DNA from: Athripsodes cinereus
Lineage: Eukaryota > Arthropoda > Insecta > Trichoptera > Leptoceridae
DNA length: 64,000 nucleotides
Direction: 5' to 3'
Assembly: GCA_947579605.1 (NCBI GenBank)
Contig: OX388319.1
Span: forward strand, 186,001-250,000
Positions within the stretch are counted from its first letter, which is position 1, and every line of letters starts with the position of its first letter. A program made the position numbers and the translations under genes. Of this stretch, positions 1-12,173 are shown one piece after another. The notes beneath the pieces were generated by a model, which saw only the letters and a program-made list of their open reading frames with translations, did not search any database and was not told the DNA's origin.

Positions 1-312
1 AACTGCGTAGTTGGGAGACCATAGGACCGAGTTGTACTCCAACAATGGCCTTACAAGGGATACAAACAGCAATTTATAAGACTGAATCAACTTCAAATCA
101 ACCGTTAACCTAAATACAAAACCCAGGACTCTCATCGCCCTACCGACAGTTTCCTCTATGTGTGAGTTAAAAGTAAGATTCTCGGAGAACTTTATTCCAA
201 GGTCTCTTATGTCTGATACAGATTCAAGTTCAACATTATCAATGGAATAATTAAACGTAAGATGAGATTTAGTTTTAAAAAATCGTACGACCTGACATTT
301 TTGTTTGTTGAA
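1..312 (-). mobile_element. Non-LTR retrotransposon RT fragment (C-terminal part), 5'-truncated
   Basis: Reading the minus strand from about 312 to 1 gives one open frame of about 104 codons with no stop. It contains the signature that follows the RT palm in CR1/Jockey-type LINEs: a DLGI motif, then LTFNSHIEE, then a MRVLGFVFR block and LVRPLLEYNSVLW. This is the thumb/post-palm region of a LINE reverse transcriptase. The frame runs off the left edge, so the 3' end of the element lies outside the window. The similarity begins abruptly near 312, which fits ordinary 5' truncation during target-primed reverse transcription. The clade is uncertain. Confidence 0.75.
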
Positions 313-1520
313 TTGAGTTATGAAATTAAATTAATGAAATTATGTTCCGCCGAAAATATTGAGAGATGTGAACCGTTTTGCGACCGTATTCTATACTGTT
401 GTTTTATAGTAGGATAAGATTTTGGCCCTCTATTTCTCCAGTTACCTAACCATGTACATAATGAAATTAAATATTGATAATATTTAACAGGTACAGTTAG
501 AGTATAATAATCTCTATAAGAATCTTTATGTCGAAAGAGTCTTATGAAAATCTTCCTCACACTGTGTACACTGTACTGTATTTAGTATCTGGTAAGTATG
601 TACCTACCTACCCTTCACATAGTTACTCGTCCCGTCGCGAAGACTATAAAAGGCTGACAGTGACCCTACTAATCACCTTACATCATAATATACATAACAT
701 ACATCAAAATAACATGTTCAATTTAAACTTAATTTTTTACTTTCCTCATTACTTTCTTCATCTTCTTCTTTTTTAAATTTCGTACATTTTGCATATTTTT
801 TTTATTTATTCTTTACAATAGGTACACTAATTACAAGCGACTTTACAAAGAAATTTATTTATTTCAAATGCAATATTATACAATCAATAAACATATGCAG
901 AAGTTGAGCTTATCAGATATCTAAATAAATTGTCATGTGACAAGCTGGATGATATGATGTACAGTGAAACAAATTAATATTTCTACACATATTTTATTCA
1001 AAATATATTTTAGTTATTCATATCATAATACAATGGCGAGATAATAACTGTTAAATGGTATAGATTTCTTCTACCTAACCATTAATTTATAACAAACATA
1101 ACATCTACTGTATGTCAACGTCGAAGATGAAACAGCTCTGAGGTAGGTTATGATAGGTTAGTAAACTATCGTTACTAGCTCTCATTTTACTATGATTTTA
1201 ATTTCAAACTATAATGTTTGTATGTATGATTATTTTGTTTAGCTGCCTGACCCGTTTTACCGTTCTATCTAGAGATTCCAGGTTCGACTCCTCTCGTTGT
1301 CTAGGTAATTACTACAACTTCACGTTTCAAACATATTATTATGGCTTAACTGTACAGTAACTGTAAAGCTATTTGGGGATTTATTTCAAACACAGATTCA
1401 CTCGCATGCAAAAATGTATTAGATTTATCCCGAACAATCCATGGCTACATCAAGCAGGATTACAAGAGATGTCAATTTTCAAATGAAACGTTGTTGTCAT
1501 GTAACAAAAAAATACTTACA
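313..1520. other. Intergenic, no gene seen
   Basis: AT-rich sequence with short simple tracts. The short open frames here have no recognisable domain and look like chance frames. No tRNA or repeat was recognised. Confidence 0.5.
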
Positions 1521-1702
1521 TTTTTTTTTTTCAAGAAAGATATATCTGGGTTTTGTTATAAACCCAAATACAACTTTATACACCTTCCACAGTAAGCTAA
1601 AAGCTTATGTCGTGAAAGGAGAGTTTGCCGGCACCTGGGATCGAACCGCGGACCCCTTGTTCAAGAGGCCGAGACTCTACCTCCAGGCTACCGACGAACT
1701 CC
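1521..1702 (-). mobile_element. tRNA-derived SINE, copy 1
   Basis: On the minus strand the element begins with a tRNA-like head (GTCGGTAGCCTGGAGGTAGA) and has a pol III B box of the form GGTTCGATCCC, here slightly changed at about 1637-1647. A tRNA-unrelated body and a tail ending in AGATATATCTT plus poly(A) follow; the tail is seen as a T run at 1521-1531. Five other copies lie at 18.2, 43.7, 47.3, 50.0 and 60.6 kb. The B box and A tail make it a SINE moved by a LINE partner. Confidence 0.85.
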
Positions 1703-2164
1703 AATTTGGGTGCATGTGTATCTACAAAATATATTATAATACCACACGCACCTACATACATATAGGGATGAGAGAGAGACATTACACAATATAATCTAAT
1801 ATTAGGTAGATACCTACATAATATATTATCTTCCCTCTCTACCCAAATCACCTTCTCTCCCCTCGCTACCTCTATATAATTATAATATATTCCTTACACG
1901 GTGTTCTAAGAAGTTAAGACAATCCTCGGGCAAAAAACATCAAGTCTCTTGTCAGTCAGTCAGTAAGTTATTTATATATAATAGCGCGTACGTATATAAC
2001 TGTATATTTTATGTTCGTATATACAAGCGTTGTCTATCATTGTATATATAATATATTCTCCATTGAGTCACTGAAAAAGAAAGATTTCTCTTTTTTTAAT
2101 TTTACATACCTACATAATAATGATCTGTAGAAAGCAAGTACCTAATTAATTTTACAATATTTAA
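1703..2164. other. Intergenic, no gene seen
   Basis: AT-rich sequence rich in TATA and TACC tracts. Nothing recognisable was found. Confidence 0.5.
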
Positions 2165-2690
2165 ATAATAATAATAATAGACGATTTATAATGCGCCGTT
2201 TTGTGGAATAAATCCACTTCAAGGGCGCGTCCTAAAATATTGTGTTAATACTTGTAACTTAATCCTAGTACATATGTATTTATGAGCAGCTTATATTATA
2301 AACTACACATATAAAATAATAACAACGAATTATACTATTTATATCAGTTATATGATACGCCAAACAAGTGTGTTTTCAACCGACTCTTAAACAAAGCAAG
2401 AGACTGTGTCTTACACACTTGTTCAGGAAGATCATTCCACATGCATGGTCCAGCCGAGCTGAAGGCTCGATAGGAATATTTTGGTCTTCCTCTTACAATG
2501 ACCTCCGTCAGCCTGACACCTGCGTCAGAGCCTGATCTAAGGGTGGATTGCCTTTGATTTGGAACCTGTTGTCTACAGAGATCGGAGATGTATGATGGGG
2601 ACATATCGTGAATGGACTTGAAAACTGTGAGGCAAATCTTAAAAGTCACTCTTTCTGCGCACTTGAGCCAGTGCAGATTTTTGAGTGTAG
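2165..2690 (-). mobile_element. LINE 3' end (CR1/L2-type), RT C-terminus plus 3' UTR
   Basis: The minus-strand frame from about 2690 to 2344 reads the well-known C-terminal block of CR1/L2-like LINEs: LHWLKCAERVTFKI, then FSSAGPCMWNDLPE, then FKSRLKTHLFG and a stop. Beyond the stop, a roughly 180-bp 3' UTR leads to an (ATT)n-type microsatellite at 2165-2180, which is the usual tail of this clade. The copy is strongly 5'-truncated. It belongs to a different family from the fragment at 1-312. Confidence 0.85.
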
Positions 2691-2842
2691 TAGTTATTGA
2701 TACAAATATTATACAAAACTTAAAAAAAACTCAAAAGTTTCACCACACTGGGCCTGCATATGTGTTTATTCGTATATAGAAGTATAATATTAAAGGTAAT
2801 ATTTAAATTAAATCAAACACTATAATATTATTATTATTTATT

Positions 2843-2965
2843 TTACCATCACGGCACGTCCCACAAGTGGGGTAGCCAGCAGACCAGCTGCATATAAAAC
2901 ATGCAAGCTGTCTTCTCCGTGCCAACATAAAATCAAGACATTCAGGATGGGTGGCAAACCATTAT
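2843..2965 (-). repeat. R2 dispersed repeat, partial copy
   Basis: Part of a ~240-bp repeat that recurs about eleven times in the window. In its own orientation (minus here) it contains CAGCTGGTCTGCTGGCTACC, then CCACTTGTGGGA, then CCGTGATGG, and ends in a TAG/TTA microsatellite. The microsatellite end suggests a SINE-like or LINE-tail element. This copy lacks the distal half. The repeat is unrelated to the rDNA-specific R2 retrotransposon. Confidence 0.75.
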
Positions 2966-3712
2966 TCAAACCATTAATATTATTCAATTCAGCAATAATA
3001 AGATCTACTACTATACTGCTCATATCATCAAGAGAACGTCTAGTATATTTATTACATTCACTTATCTGCTGGTTACTTCAGTTATAGAGAAATTTGTGAT
3101 TTTTTAAATTTCATTTTATTTACTAGCCAAGCAAAACAAAATCATTTGGTAGGTACCTACATATTACAAATTTTTACAAAACATTAAATATATATTTGAC
3201 CAGTGAAGTTTGCGGATATTACAAATAAATCATTACGTTTACAAATCCATACAAAGAAAAAAAACATGAAATGAGTTAAACATATTCACTTTACATAACA
3301 TTCGAAAACAAAAAAATGGTAAAGATAAGCAGAATATGTATATAGCATTATGCATTTGTTACAGTTGATGGATGATTATGTAGTAGTATAGATGTAGGTA
3401 CCCATAATAATATAGAAACATAATATGTGTGTAAACTAGAACAAGATAAAGTGAAAGCGTTGTGTTTGACAGCTGTCTCATATTATAAGTATCTACGTAG
3501 AGAGAGATGGATGACATGATAAGGACACACATCCCTCTAAATACAAACTGCAGGCAGGCAGCTGATGCCTGTAATATCTACATCCTAGCACAGCACATCC
3601 CATCCTGTCTTATTGTATAATGCCTAAGATCATTTTGTCACTCTCCTGTAATATTGTCTCGAGCGAGTCTCCTACACATCACATCGTATATTATATACTT
3701 ATTATTATTATT
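2966..3712. other. Intergenic, no gene seen
   Basis: AT-rich sequence with scattered TACC tracts, ending in an ATT microsatellite at about 3698-3712 that abuts the next LINE fragment. Confidence 0.5.
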
Positions 3713-4485
3713 CGGATCGCTTCAACTATCTGGGAAGCATTTTGAACTCCAGAGCAAATATAAATGACGAAATTCAAAACAGACTAAATGCAGCTTCCCG
3801 TGCATTCTGGAAGCTGCGCGATCGAGTATCGGGAACCACGACCTTTCACTCAAGACAAAAACTGCAGTATACCGTGCAGTAATAGTTCCAACCCTCATCT
3901 ATAGTTGTGAAGCATGGGTTCCATACAGACGGCATATCAAGTCCCTAGCAAAACTCCAACAGCGCCAATTAAGACAAATAATGAGAGTTCAATGGTTCCA
4001 CAAAATCAGCAACAAGGAGATTCTGGAGAGAGCGGGTTGCCAGAGCATTGAAGTACTAATAGCTCGCGCCCAACTTCGCTGGTCGGGACACGTCGTCCGC
4101 ATGCATGAAGGCCGACTCCCTAAAAAGCTCATGTTCTCGAAACTTGCAGAAGGCAAAAGGAAGAGGGGAGGCCAGCAGAAACGGTTCAAAGATGTCCTGC
4201 ACAACACTTTGAAGGACATCAACGCTCAAGATGACTGGGAGAAGATGGCGGGTGACCGCACGAAATGGCGGAAAACCATTTACGACTATAGCGGCCCGCA
4301 AAATCGAACAACTCGCAGACCCATCATAAACGAAGAGCAGCCTTGTCCCGAATGTGAAAAAGTGTGCCTGTCCAGAATCGGCCTTCACAGTTACCTTAGA
4401 TGGCAACGTCGGCAGGATGCTCGATTAAATTCAGTCTCTCAATAATACCCGGCAACGGGTACAAGGCATTATTATTATTATGTAG
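3713..4485 (+). mobile_element. LINE fragment, RT C-terminal part with terminal C2H2-like zinc finger
   Basis: Plus-strand frames read FNYLGSILNSRANINDEIQN, then TLIYSCEAW, LRQIMRVQWF and LRWSGHVVRMHEGRLPKK, ending in CPECEKVCLSRIGLHSYLRW with a C-x2-C...H zinc-finger pattern and a stop at 4443-4445. This is the post-RT region of a LINE that carries a C-terminal zinc finger. The frame changes near 3833, consistent with a one-base loss in this copy, so it cannot encode the full protein. The stop is followed by a short 3' UTR and an ATT microsatellite (4466-4482). An ATT tract also precedes the 5' truncation point. Confidence 0.85.
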
Positions 4486-4669
4486 AAAGACTTAAAATAT
4501 TATGATTGTTACATTAACTCCTTTACCAAGCACTAAGTCTACTTTCCTCTCTCTATCTCTCTATCCTTACCTGAAGGAGTTTTAATAGAATTACCATATA
4601 CGAGAAGATACATACATAATATAGTCAGTCTCACTTAAAGTTTATTAAGACATGTAGGTAGTTATATTC

Positions 4670-4878
4670 TATAAAATAAAAATAACAAACTTTGTTTAAT
4701 TCCACTTTAGTCAATACAAGAAATAACTAAAACGTTTTCGGGCTTACACCCATCTTCAGTAGTTACGTGCTTTTTGTAGACGTAACTACTGAAGATGGGT
4801 GTAAGCCCGAAAACGTTTTAGTTATTTCTTGTATTGACTAAAGTGGAATTAAACAAAGTTTGTTATTTTTATTTTATA
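4670..4878. repeat. Fold-back repeat A with hammerhead-like cores in both arms
   Basis: Two 99-bp arms (4670-4768 and 4780-4878) are near-perfect reverse complements around an 11-bp loop, so the RNA or single-stranded DNA would form one long hairpin. Each arm contains CTGAAGA, a short GGGT/GCCC stem and GAAA (right arm 4789-4812), the order of the hammerhead core. Sequence just beyond the right arm (AATTTCCACAGTGT) recurs next to the other fold-backs. See the findings. Confidence 0.85.
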
Positions 4879-5164
4879 AAATGAATTTCCACAGTGTAAC
4901 TCACATAAAATTAGAAAGTTTAGTTATATTCTATATAATTACATACATCATAGTATTTTCTTCATATATAAGTTATTAAGCAAACAAGAACATTCGCTAT
5001 GTATGAAGTTAATTTTTTTTTACGTATCCCAAATAATTTTGAGTCATGAAATGGTGAGAATTAATTTAATAACTTACCAATTTGTTCCGTAAAGAACATA
5101 GGTGTCCCACTTTACCAAAAGTGTTCTCTACAAGAAATGTATCGCGTGTAATACATTAACCAAT
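4879..5164. other. Intergenic flank of fold-back A
   Basis: AT-rich sequence. The first 30 bp include the AATTTCCACAGTGT motif shared with other fold-back flanks. There is no gene. Confidence 0.45.
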
Positions 5165-5285
5165 TTCGAATCAGCAATGAAATATGCCACCCACCCTGAA
5201 TATTTTAATTTATTTATTGGCACATGAAGAACAACTTTCATGTTTAATAAGTGGAGTTATTCTACTGGCTACCCCACTTGTAGGA
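5165..5285 (+). repeat. R2 dispersed repeat, diverged copy
   Basis: Shows the R2 blocks TGCCACCCACCCTGAAT and TGGCTACCCCACTTGT in the plus orientation, with heavy divergence between them. Confidence 0.6.
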
Positions 5286-5699
5286 GATGATGTTGTGTTA
5301 TAGATGAATAGGTAGATGGAGTAATTTAAATTTATATTAGGTATCATTTAATTTCAATTGGGAATATGAATCGAAAATTAATTTTATTGATTTCTGTAAT
5401 TTTTCATAAATATATATAATGGATGTTTATACTTGAAATAAAGCAATCTGTGTTTTTCTGAAATAATATCAAAAATTTATTAAAAACATTATTTAAACTA
5501 AAGAAACTAAATAATACTAAACATAAAATAAACAATAATAAAACAATTACCTGAAATAATATCAAAAAAACAACATTTAAAGTCTTTATTTCAGGTCTTT
5601 CAAAACTAACACAAAATTTCAAACAAAATTACTTTACCAACTGTCAAAACAAAAATTCTAAATTCAAATAAATAAACTAAAGGAAATCACTCCTATGAG

Positions 5700-5935
5700 T
5701 AGGTAGGTGGTTTTCTTTACATATATTTTTATTCTTCTTCTTTTTTACGTGTCTTGTTGGGTCCCCCCGACGTTGACGACCACCTGGGAGAAATCCTTCA
5801 TGTTCTGAACAGCACGGAACAGCTTCTCCACACCTCTCATCCCGGTCCACTCCCGAATGTTCTGAAGTCATGAAAGCCGCCTTCTTTCAACCCCTCTACG
5901 GACCTCAATCTTCCCTTCGATTACCAGTATTAGTA
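5700..5935 (-). mobile_element. LINE fragment (post-RT tail)
   Basis: The minus strand, read across frames, gives the pattern IEGKIE-RR-GVERRR followed by NIREWTGMRGVEKLFRA and VVVNVGG. This matches the C-terminal tail typical of another LINE type (GKIEGKR...W..NIREWTG...LFR.A). At least one frame change is needed, so the copy is dead. It lies alone among AT-rich DNA. Confidence 0.6.
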
Positions 5936-6567
5936 TTATTATATATTATTGTCTTCATTTTTAGGAAGATATTTAAAAAGTGCACTTAATATACCTATCT
6001 ATGTGAATTCTCTTGAGAATATTATCTGTTTTACTGACTTAACCATCATGTTTATAAAAGTCTTCTTTTGGTCCCAGTTAATTGACCTAAAATCAGCAAA
6101 CTTCTCCGCTCATCGTCATCTAATGTTGCAAATTTCAAAGTTCTTTTCATTGTAAATTGATATTTGCATCTATTTTTAATTAATCTCTTATTTCCTGGTA
6201 TTTTTTTTTCAAAATACTGATTATTCTCATTCAACTCTCTCTAGAAAAACAACACCGAAACTTCTGAATACAATCTTAATAATCAAAATGAATCACAATG
6301 CAAAGAAATGTATACCAGACGGCAACTCTCAACCAATATCTGTCATACAAATGGCGCGTAAATTGGGATTTGAGAGGTTTGTAAATTATATTGTTCTATG
6401 GACTGGATTTGCGTGTTTTTTTGATAACCATTTTACGAAACAATTTCAATAATTTGAAAATAAAAGTTTCACACAGCGGTGAGGAATTAACTGTACATTT
6501 GATAGGTATCAAAAAGTCACTTTTAGCCAAATCGGGATTTACGTGGTTTACAAGATAGACCGACGAT
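5936..6567. other. Intergenic, no gene seen
   Basis: AT-rich sequence. The short overlapping open frames on both strands have no recognisable content. Confidence 0.45.
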
Positions 6568-6700
6568 ATAATAATAATAATAATAATAATAATAAGAACA
6601 CTTTATTGATCAGAAAAAAAAAATCATGAGCAATTGGCGAGCTTATTGCCTGGAGGCAATATCTTCAAGCTAACCAAAATTTTTATTAAATAAAAAAATA
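6568..6700 (-). mobile_element. LINE 3' UTR tail with (ATT)n
   Basis: On the minus strand a short sequence ending TCAATAAAGTGTTC (poly(A) signal AATAAA) runs directly into a nine-unit ATT-type microsatellite. This is the architecture of a CR1/Jockey-like 3' end with the coding part lost. Confidence 0.55.
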
Positions 6701-8794
6701 TATATGTACCTTTATAATAGGACTATACTCTATGATAAAAATTAAAAATGACAAAATACTCGTATGCACTGTGCGAGTTTATCGTAATATTTCAATTCAT
6801 TGCAACTACAAAGTGTTTCTAATAAGAGATAAAAAAACAACAATTTACATACATATATTAAATTTATAAACGGTCATCAGTAGATACGTGATTCTATTTA
6901 TTATTTTTCATATTTGACATAAAATACTTGGAAAATCCAACATATTATTATTATTATTACGTTATTCGAATCATCAATATGTTATTTTATTTCAATAGGA
7001 AAATGCAACCGAAATTTGGTATTAAAATATAAATCAATTTTTCAATAAAATGTTGCAACGGAAGCAATTCACCATTTATCGTGCGTTTCAATAATAAATA
7101 TCTTTATTCTCCTACATAGTAATATACATATGTATGTATGTATTTATGCTCGTAAATATTGTTATTATTATTGTTGATTGAAATCTAAATGACATACTAT
7201 GTTGTAATATAAAAATGTTGTATTTGAAGTATGCAAGTAGCTCTCTTCCTTCCAGACAGTCAGGCGCCTGCATGTATGCAACCGTAGTAGCGGCATATTG
7301 CCATGAAAAATAATATTATTCACTCTTATGCACCTACAAGAAAATCGTAAGATTCACGCCTTGAAGCGGGCGGTCAAGAATGAATATATCAGTCAAAATT
7401 TGGCATGTGTTTTCTAGTCCCTTTTCTAATCCATTCCTTTCCCTTATACCTTCTGTTCTCCTTTCTTAAAGTTGTATAGTGAAATATATACATAAAATTG
7501 GGTAAGTTGGAAGAAATCACGACTCTGCGATAAGCTCGTCCTTTATTAATTGATTATGTTATATCTATATAAAATGATTTGTAGTTAATGGACAGTTAAG
7601 AATAATTAAATAAACAATTAACTATAGCTGGAACTACCTCTTCTTTACTGACAAGATGCAAATACATATTTTTACATTAGAGTAAGTATGGTGTTCTGCG
7701 TTTTAATTAGTCATTTATTTTATGTGTATTTGATTTCTTATAACTAAGTTTCCAATAACTATTTATGATATAAGCATTATTTTCAAAAAGTTCTCTGTGC
7801 GATAACCTTATACATATAATATAAGTACATACTTCATCACATGAACAGTATTTAATATTTTGAAATTCACCTGTATTATCACAATACATATTATCATAAA
7901 ATGTAGTAGGTAATAAAGTTTTGTATTTCACATATTTGTTAGTACATACATACATGATAGGTATTGTTGTAACTGGAAGAATTAAAATGATAATAATATG
8001 GTAAAGAGGTTAAGCTTTTATTTCAATGAATTCATTTACATATTACATACATATTAAAACGAGGTAGAGCATTGTATTACATATAGGTATATAGATATAG
8101 GGAGCCACCGGACACTGTCTCCGTAGTGATTTATATGGCAAAGCAGAGCATAGCATAATAATATAATAATCTTCCATTGTCGTCCTGTCCTGTTGCCTAC
8201 ACTGTACTGTACTGTAATATAATGTAATGCAGCCTACCAGTTCCACAACTCAACAAATCGAAATTTTCGACAATTTTGATTTATTGGTGATACATACAAT
8301 CAACTCCACTCTATCAATGCCACAAACAAAGAACAACAAAAAAATACGGTTCCTTTTATTTTATTTTATTTCTTTATTTTCGAAGGGAACAAACAGTCAA
8401 CACAACAAATATTACAAAAATTAATATTAAATGCAAAATAGACCACAAGAGTCCCCCTATATTACCACAGTATAAAAAATTCAAAGCAACTAAAACAAAA
8501 TTAAGACAAATACATTAAACCAACAATACAATAAATAAATTGTTGGTTAAATATTTACATAACGAAAAAAAAAATGTAGGTACCTATTTTCAATTCCACA
8601 AATGAATATTACGCATTGTTTAACTATTTCACAGAACAAAAATTACAAAATGCCTGTAGAAGTGTGATAATTATATAGGATATTTCACTTTTTGTTGTCT
8701 TTTTAAAGCATAATACAAATATGCCAAAATTACGAAAATGGCGATTTCTCTAATATAAGACATTTCAACATGTTGAGTTGTAGAACTGGACAGT
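6701..8794. other. Intergenic, no gene seen
   Basis: AT-rich sequence. A short minus-oriented LINE-type tail may lie at about 8355-8460 (a TTTATTTTATTTCTTTATTTTCG stretch). I see no coding region, RNA gene or structured repeat in the rest. Confidence 0.45.
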
Positions 8795-8798
8795 CGAT

Positions 8799-9616
8799 TG
8801 TAGCGTATTTCCTCCCCTGCCTCGGCTAGCTCACTACATGTATCTTCAGAGGTCGTGGATTAGTTGATTAGGGCACAAGGCTGATGAATACACAGGATGT
8901 TCAGATACAAACGTTTCCCTTTTATTGGATCTTTGTTGCATTACATTGCGGACGGGGTAGCCTCCATCGACGGCCGTCCATACTATCAAACCATCCGATC
9001 TTTCGTCACGGGTGCCAGGTGCTCACGATCCCCTTCTGTAAGGTTCCCCAGATACAGATGTCGATACGGATAAGCAGGCGACTCGTCCAGCTCAATTTGC
9101 GACCCGGGAACCAGAACCGCCTCTGTTGGCAATTATCATCATAATTATTAGACACTGACAGAACACTTTTCATCTGTATTGATTTTAAGTTAATATTGTG
9201 ATTTATCTAAAATATAGTCTTAAGAGACTTACCACGATATCTGCGGTTATATACGAGTGTCCGGGTCCCACAATTTATATAATTTTCACTGCCTTTATTT
9301 ACACGTAATCATCTCCATCCTCTTTTGAGGTTATTCCCGATCAGATGTTCTAATTACAAGACATTGTTTCACTTATATTTGGTCGCCACGAGGTGACACC
9401 AAAGAAAATTTCCTAACTGAAGACGTATGTCTTCCAACTGTCCCGGAGTCCTCTTAAAAAGTGAACTCTTCACATGTTTTCTGCCGGTCAGTATTTTATT
9501 TCTCCGACTTTGTAACAATAACGCGTTTGACTTCTGACAACTCATTGCGGTGTTGCCATAAGGCGAAATGTGGCTGATAAGAAAAATTAAACCACCAATA
9601 ATAATATCATGCTACA
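8799..9616 (-). repeat. 3' LTR (complete, 818 bp)
   Basis: Begins (minus strand) TGTAGCATGATATT and ends ...GGAAATACGCTACA, so it has TG...CA ends with a 6-bp terminal inverted repeat. An AATAAA signal lies at about 8921-8926 (seen as TTTATT on +), placing the R/U5 part in the GC-richer 8799-9144 segment. That segment has no counterpart in the truncated 5' LTR. Confidence 0.88.
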
Positions 9617-9632
9617 TTAATTCCCCCCCTAA
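9617..9632 (-). other. Polypurine tract of the gypsy element
   Basis: The minus strand reads a G-rich purine run (about TTAGGGGGGGAATTAA) directly 5' of the TGTAGC start of the 3' LTR. This is where plus-strand DNA synthesis is primed in LTR elements. Confidence 0.8.
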
Positions 9633-12173
9633 GCAAAAAAAACAAAAAAACAGAATGCTTTTTTTTTTTTCTCTCTATCATTATGATACAACTAAACGTT
9701 TATGCACCTGACACGCAAAAAGAAAATCAGATGGTCTGTTTACAAATTCAAAAAAAAATCATCATCACATCATATATATATATATATACTTATGCTAAAT
9801 AAACTCAGTTTTATGCGTCATCATACATCAACCCGTCTTTCTCAGTACCTCAATGGACGCCACCACACTTAGTGTTTTTTTTTTTTCATTTGGATGGGTG
9901 AACACGATTTTGTGTGGAAATTTTAAACCCCTAAAAATAAACCATTGTGAAACGTGCACGTATGCTTCACAATGCTCTATGATGTATAACGAGGCATATC
10001 TTGTACAATGTCTTACAACTATATATTTTTTTAAATCCAAGGGAACACAGAAGAACAATAACATAGGTTTGTACCCTAAACATGTGAAAATGTCTAAATA
10101 AAAAAATTTGAAACATTAAGGAGTTATTAACTGCAAATGTTAAATATTAGGATGAAAATTATCTCTCATGTTGGAAATCTACGAGAAATTTTTCCACCCA
10201 GGTAGCAAACAAGGCATGATAATATATTCCTCTGGGAAAAATTTATCCCTTCCTTTCCTAACCTAGTGACATATTAAAAAAAATAAAAAAACTTTAGTAC
10301 ATATTGTATGTACATTTCCTTTAAATGCATCTGTGTGCTTGCTTAATTTAAAATCTTAATAACAATTCATACATTTAATTGTTTTAATCCTAATTGAAGG
10401 GAATAAATAAACAAAATTTATCTTTGCAAAAAAAATTGCTAGATATAACCTACATTTATGTACTATGTTTTATCATAGGTATATCTTCATTTTATATATA
10501 CATTGTAACTCATATTATACCATTTTAATTAGAACTTTTAACTTCATGAATTTCGCATGCATGTTAAAAAATCATAGTAACATTACTATGTTGGCCTATA
10601 TATGTTGGATAACCAGTTCAACGGAATGTTAATACTTATAAGTTATATAATACATATATTTGATTTACACAATCTATGTGTTTACATTTACATGTTCAAT
10701 ACATCTTTACACACTATAATTAAAATATTACACACATGCACATATACATATTCAGTCAGGAATGTTCAGTGCATGCCACGTTCCTAGAATAAAATAAAAT
10801 GATTTTCATCGGTAACAAAACAATACATCCTTCTTCAAGTCAAGACCCTTTTCCAGTTTTGAACACTTAATACTAATTAATTAAAAGGTAATTATGTTAA
10901 CCTAAAACTTAATATTATAATTGGTTCTTTTAAAAGCAATATATGTACACGAGTATATTAAAGGAATTATAAAGATGGTTTATTTTTCTTGTTAATTTTT
11001 GTAATCAACAATTTACTTCTCTCCGCCAAAAACGTAAGCTTATTCTTAACCCTAAGACGGTTAATTATCTAACTATACGCCTATACACGATCTTCCAGTC
11101 ACTCTGGAAAGAGTTGACATTAGAGGAACTACTGTTCTCTCCACAGTTTCTGTGTAAATGATGTGTGTATTCATGGTCACTCTATTAAGAGGTACCCCAA
11201 AGAAGGTTTTTCTTTGTATTTATTTTCCTTTCTGAAATTTACACATATAATTATATCGCTTTCCTACAATATTCAAATACGCAAAGGACTGTTCGATCTG
11301 GCATGGTGAGCATATCACTGTGTGATGTTTGCATATTTTCATTCAAATTCATTTGTTCATCTTCCTTTTTTACTTTCATCTTTATTTTCTCTCTCACATT
11401 CATTCTTCCTCATTCAATGTGGCCACCTTCTACTTTCAACTATCCATACAACTATAATCTCACATTCTTCTCCTCTTGTATTATGACATATCAATTAATG
11501 TGTGATAGATTTGTTCCTCATGCCAGATGCCTTAATCCTTCTAATCTTGTAAATTTTTGTTCAACACATATAGTCATTATAATTTCATTTTTTTTTTAAA
11601 TAAATATATGCTTGTTTTAATTTTCAATTTACCTTCTCTTTTTTTTTTAATATTTGTATTTATAACAAAACTATACTTTTATTTATGATATATTATTGTA
11701 AATAATTTATATTTTACCAAAAAAAAAAAAAAAACATCATCCGTGTATGGTATGGATCTTCCCAAGTTCCATATACCAACGGCGCACTCCTTTATCCGAG
11801 GGATTACATGATGTTCCATTGACATTAACTAATGTTATGTACATATATACAACATGCATCTTAAAATTATATTTACAAATTATATATTATTAAACTAAGA
11901 CAGCTTTACCCACGGGTGGGGAAGCCAGCAGACTAGCCACATGTACCAAGCATGTAGGTCGTCCTCAATGTGTCAATGAAAACCCAAGACACTCATGATG
12001 GGTGACACGTCCCATCCCAGAATTTTTAAGATGTAATATGTCTTTATTTTTTTCGAACACCTGCCTTTTACAGGACACTCGAAAACTTGCGTGAAAGAGT
12101 GGGAGATCAATTCTTTACCGGATTCTCCACGGCTTCCACAAACATACAACAAAATTAAATATTCATTCAGCCC
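9633..12173 (-). other. Internal region between pol and 3' LTR, no ORF
   Basis: About 2.5 kb of AT-rich sequence inside the LTR element, where errantivirus-like relatives carry a third ORF. I see no open frame longer than about 100 codons on the minus strand and no signal peptide or membrane-protein pattern. It is either a 3' untranslated region or a fully decayed ORF. It contains one R2 repeat (11905-12132). Confidence 0.55.
11905..12132 (-). repeat. R2 dispersed repeat nested in the gypsy element
   Basis: Nearly full-length R2: AAGCCAGCAGACTAGCC, CAAGACACTCATGATGGGTG, TTTTACAGGACACTCGAAAA and GATTCTCCACGG, in that order on +. It lies just after the pol stop codon, inside an element whose LTRs are identical. 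It is therefore either carried by the element family or a very recent insertion. Confidence 0.8.

Noticed and set aside
1597..1851. Open frames on both strands at 1.4-1.85 kb and a possible tRNA gene
   Set aside because: The sequence is a SINE. The tRNA-like head is part of it and lacks a proper cloverleaf.
4466..4482. ATT tracts on both sides of the 3.7-4.48 kb LINE as a target-site duplication
   Set aside because: ATT repeats are the tail of this element type and are common in the window, so they cannot be taken as a TSD.
9145..9616. The 472-bp direct repeat as the entire LTR of the gypsy element
   Set aside because: With those limits there is no TSD and the inner edge lacks TG/CA. Extending the 3' copy to 8799 gives TGTAGC...GCTACA ends and a CGAT duplication on both sides.
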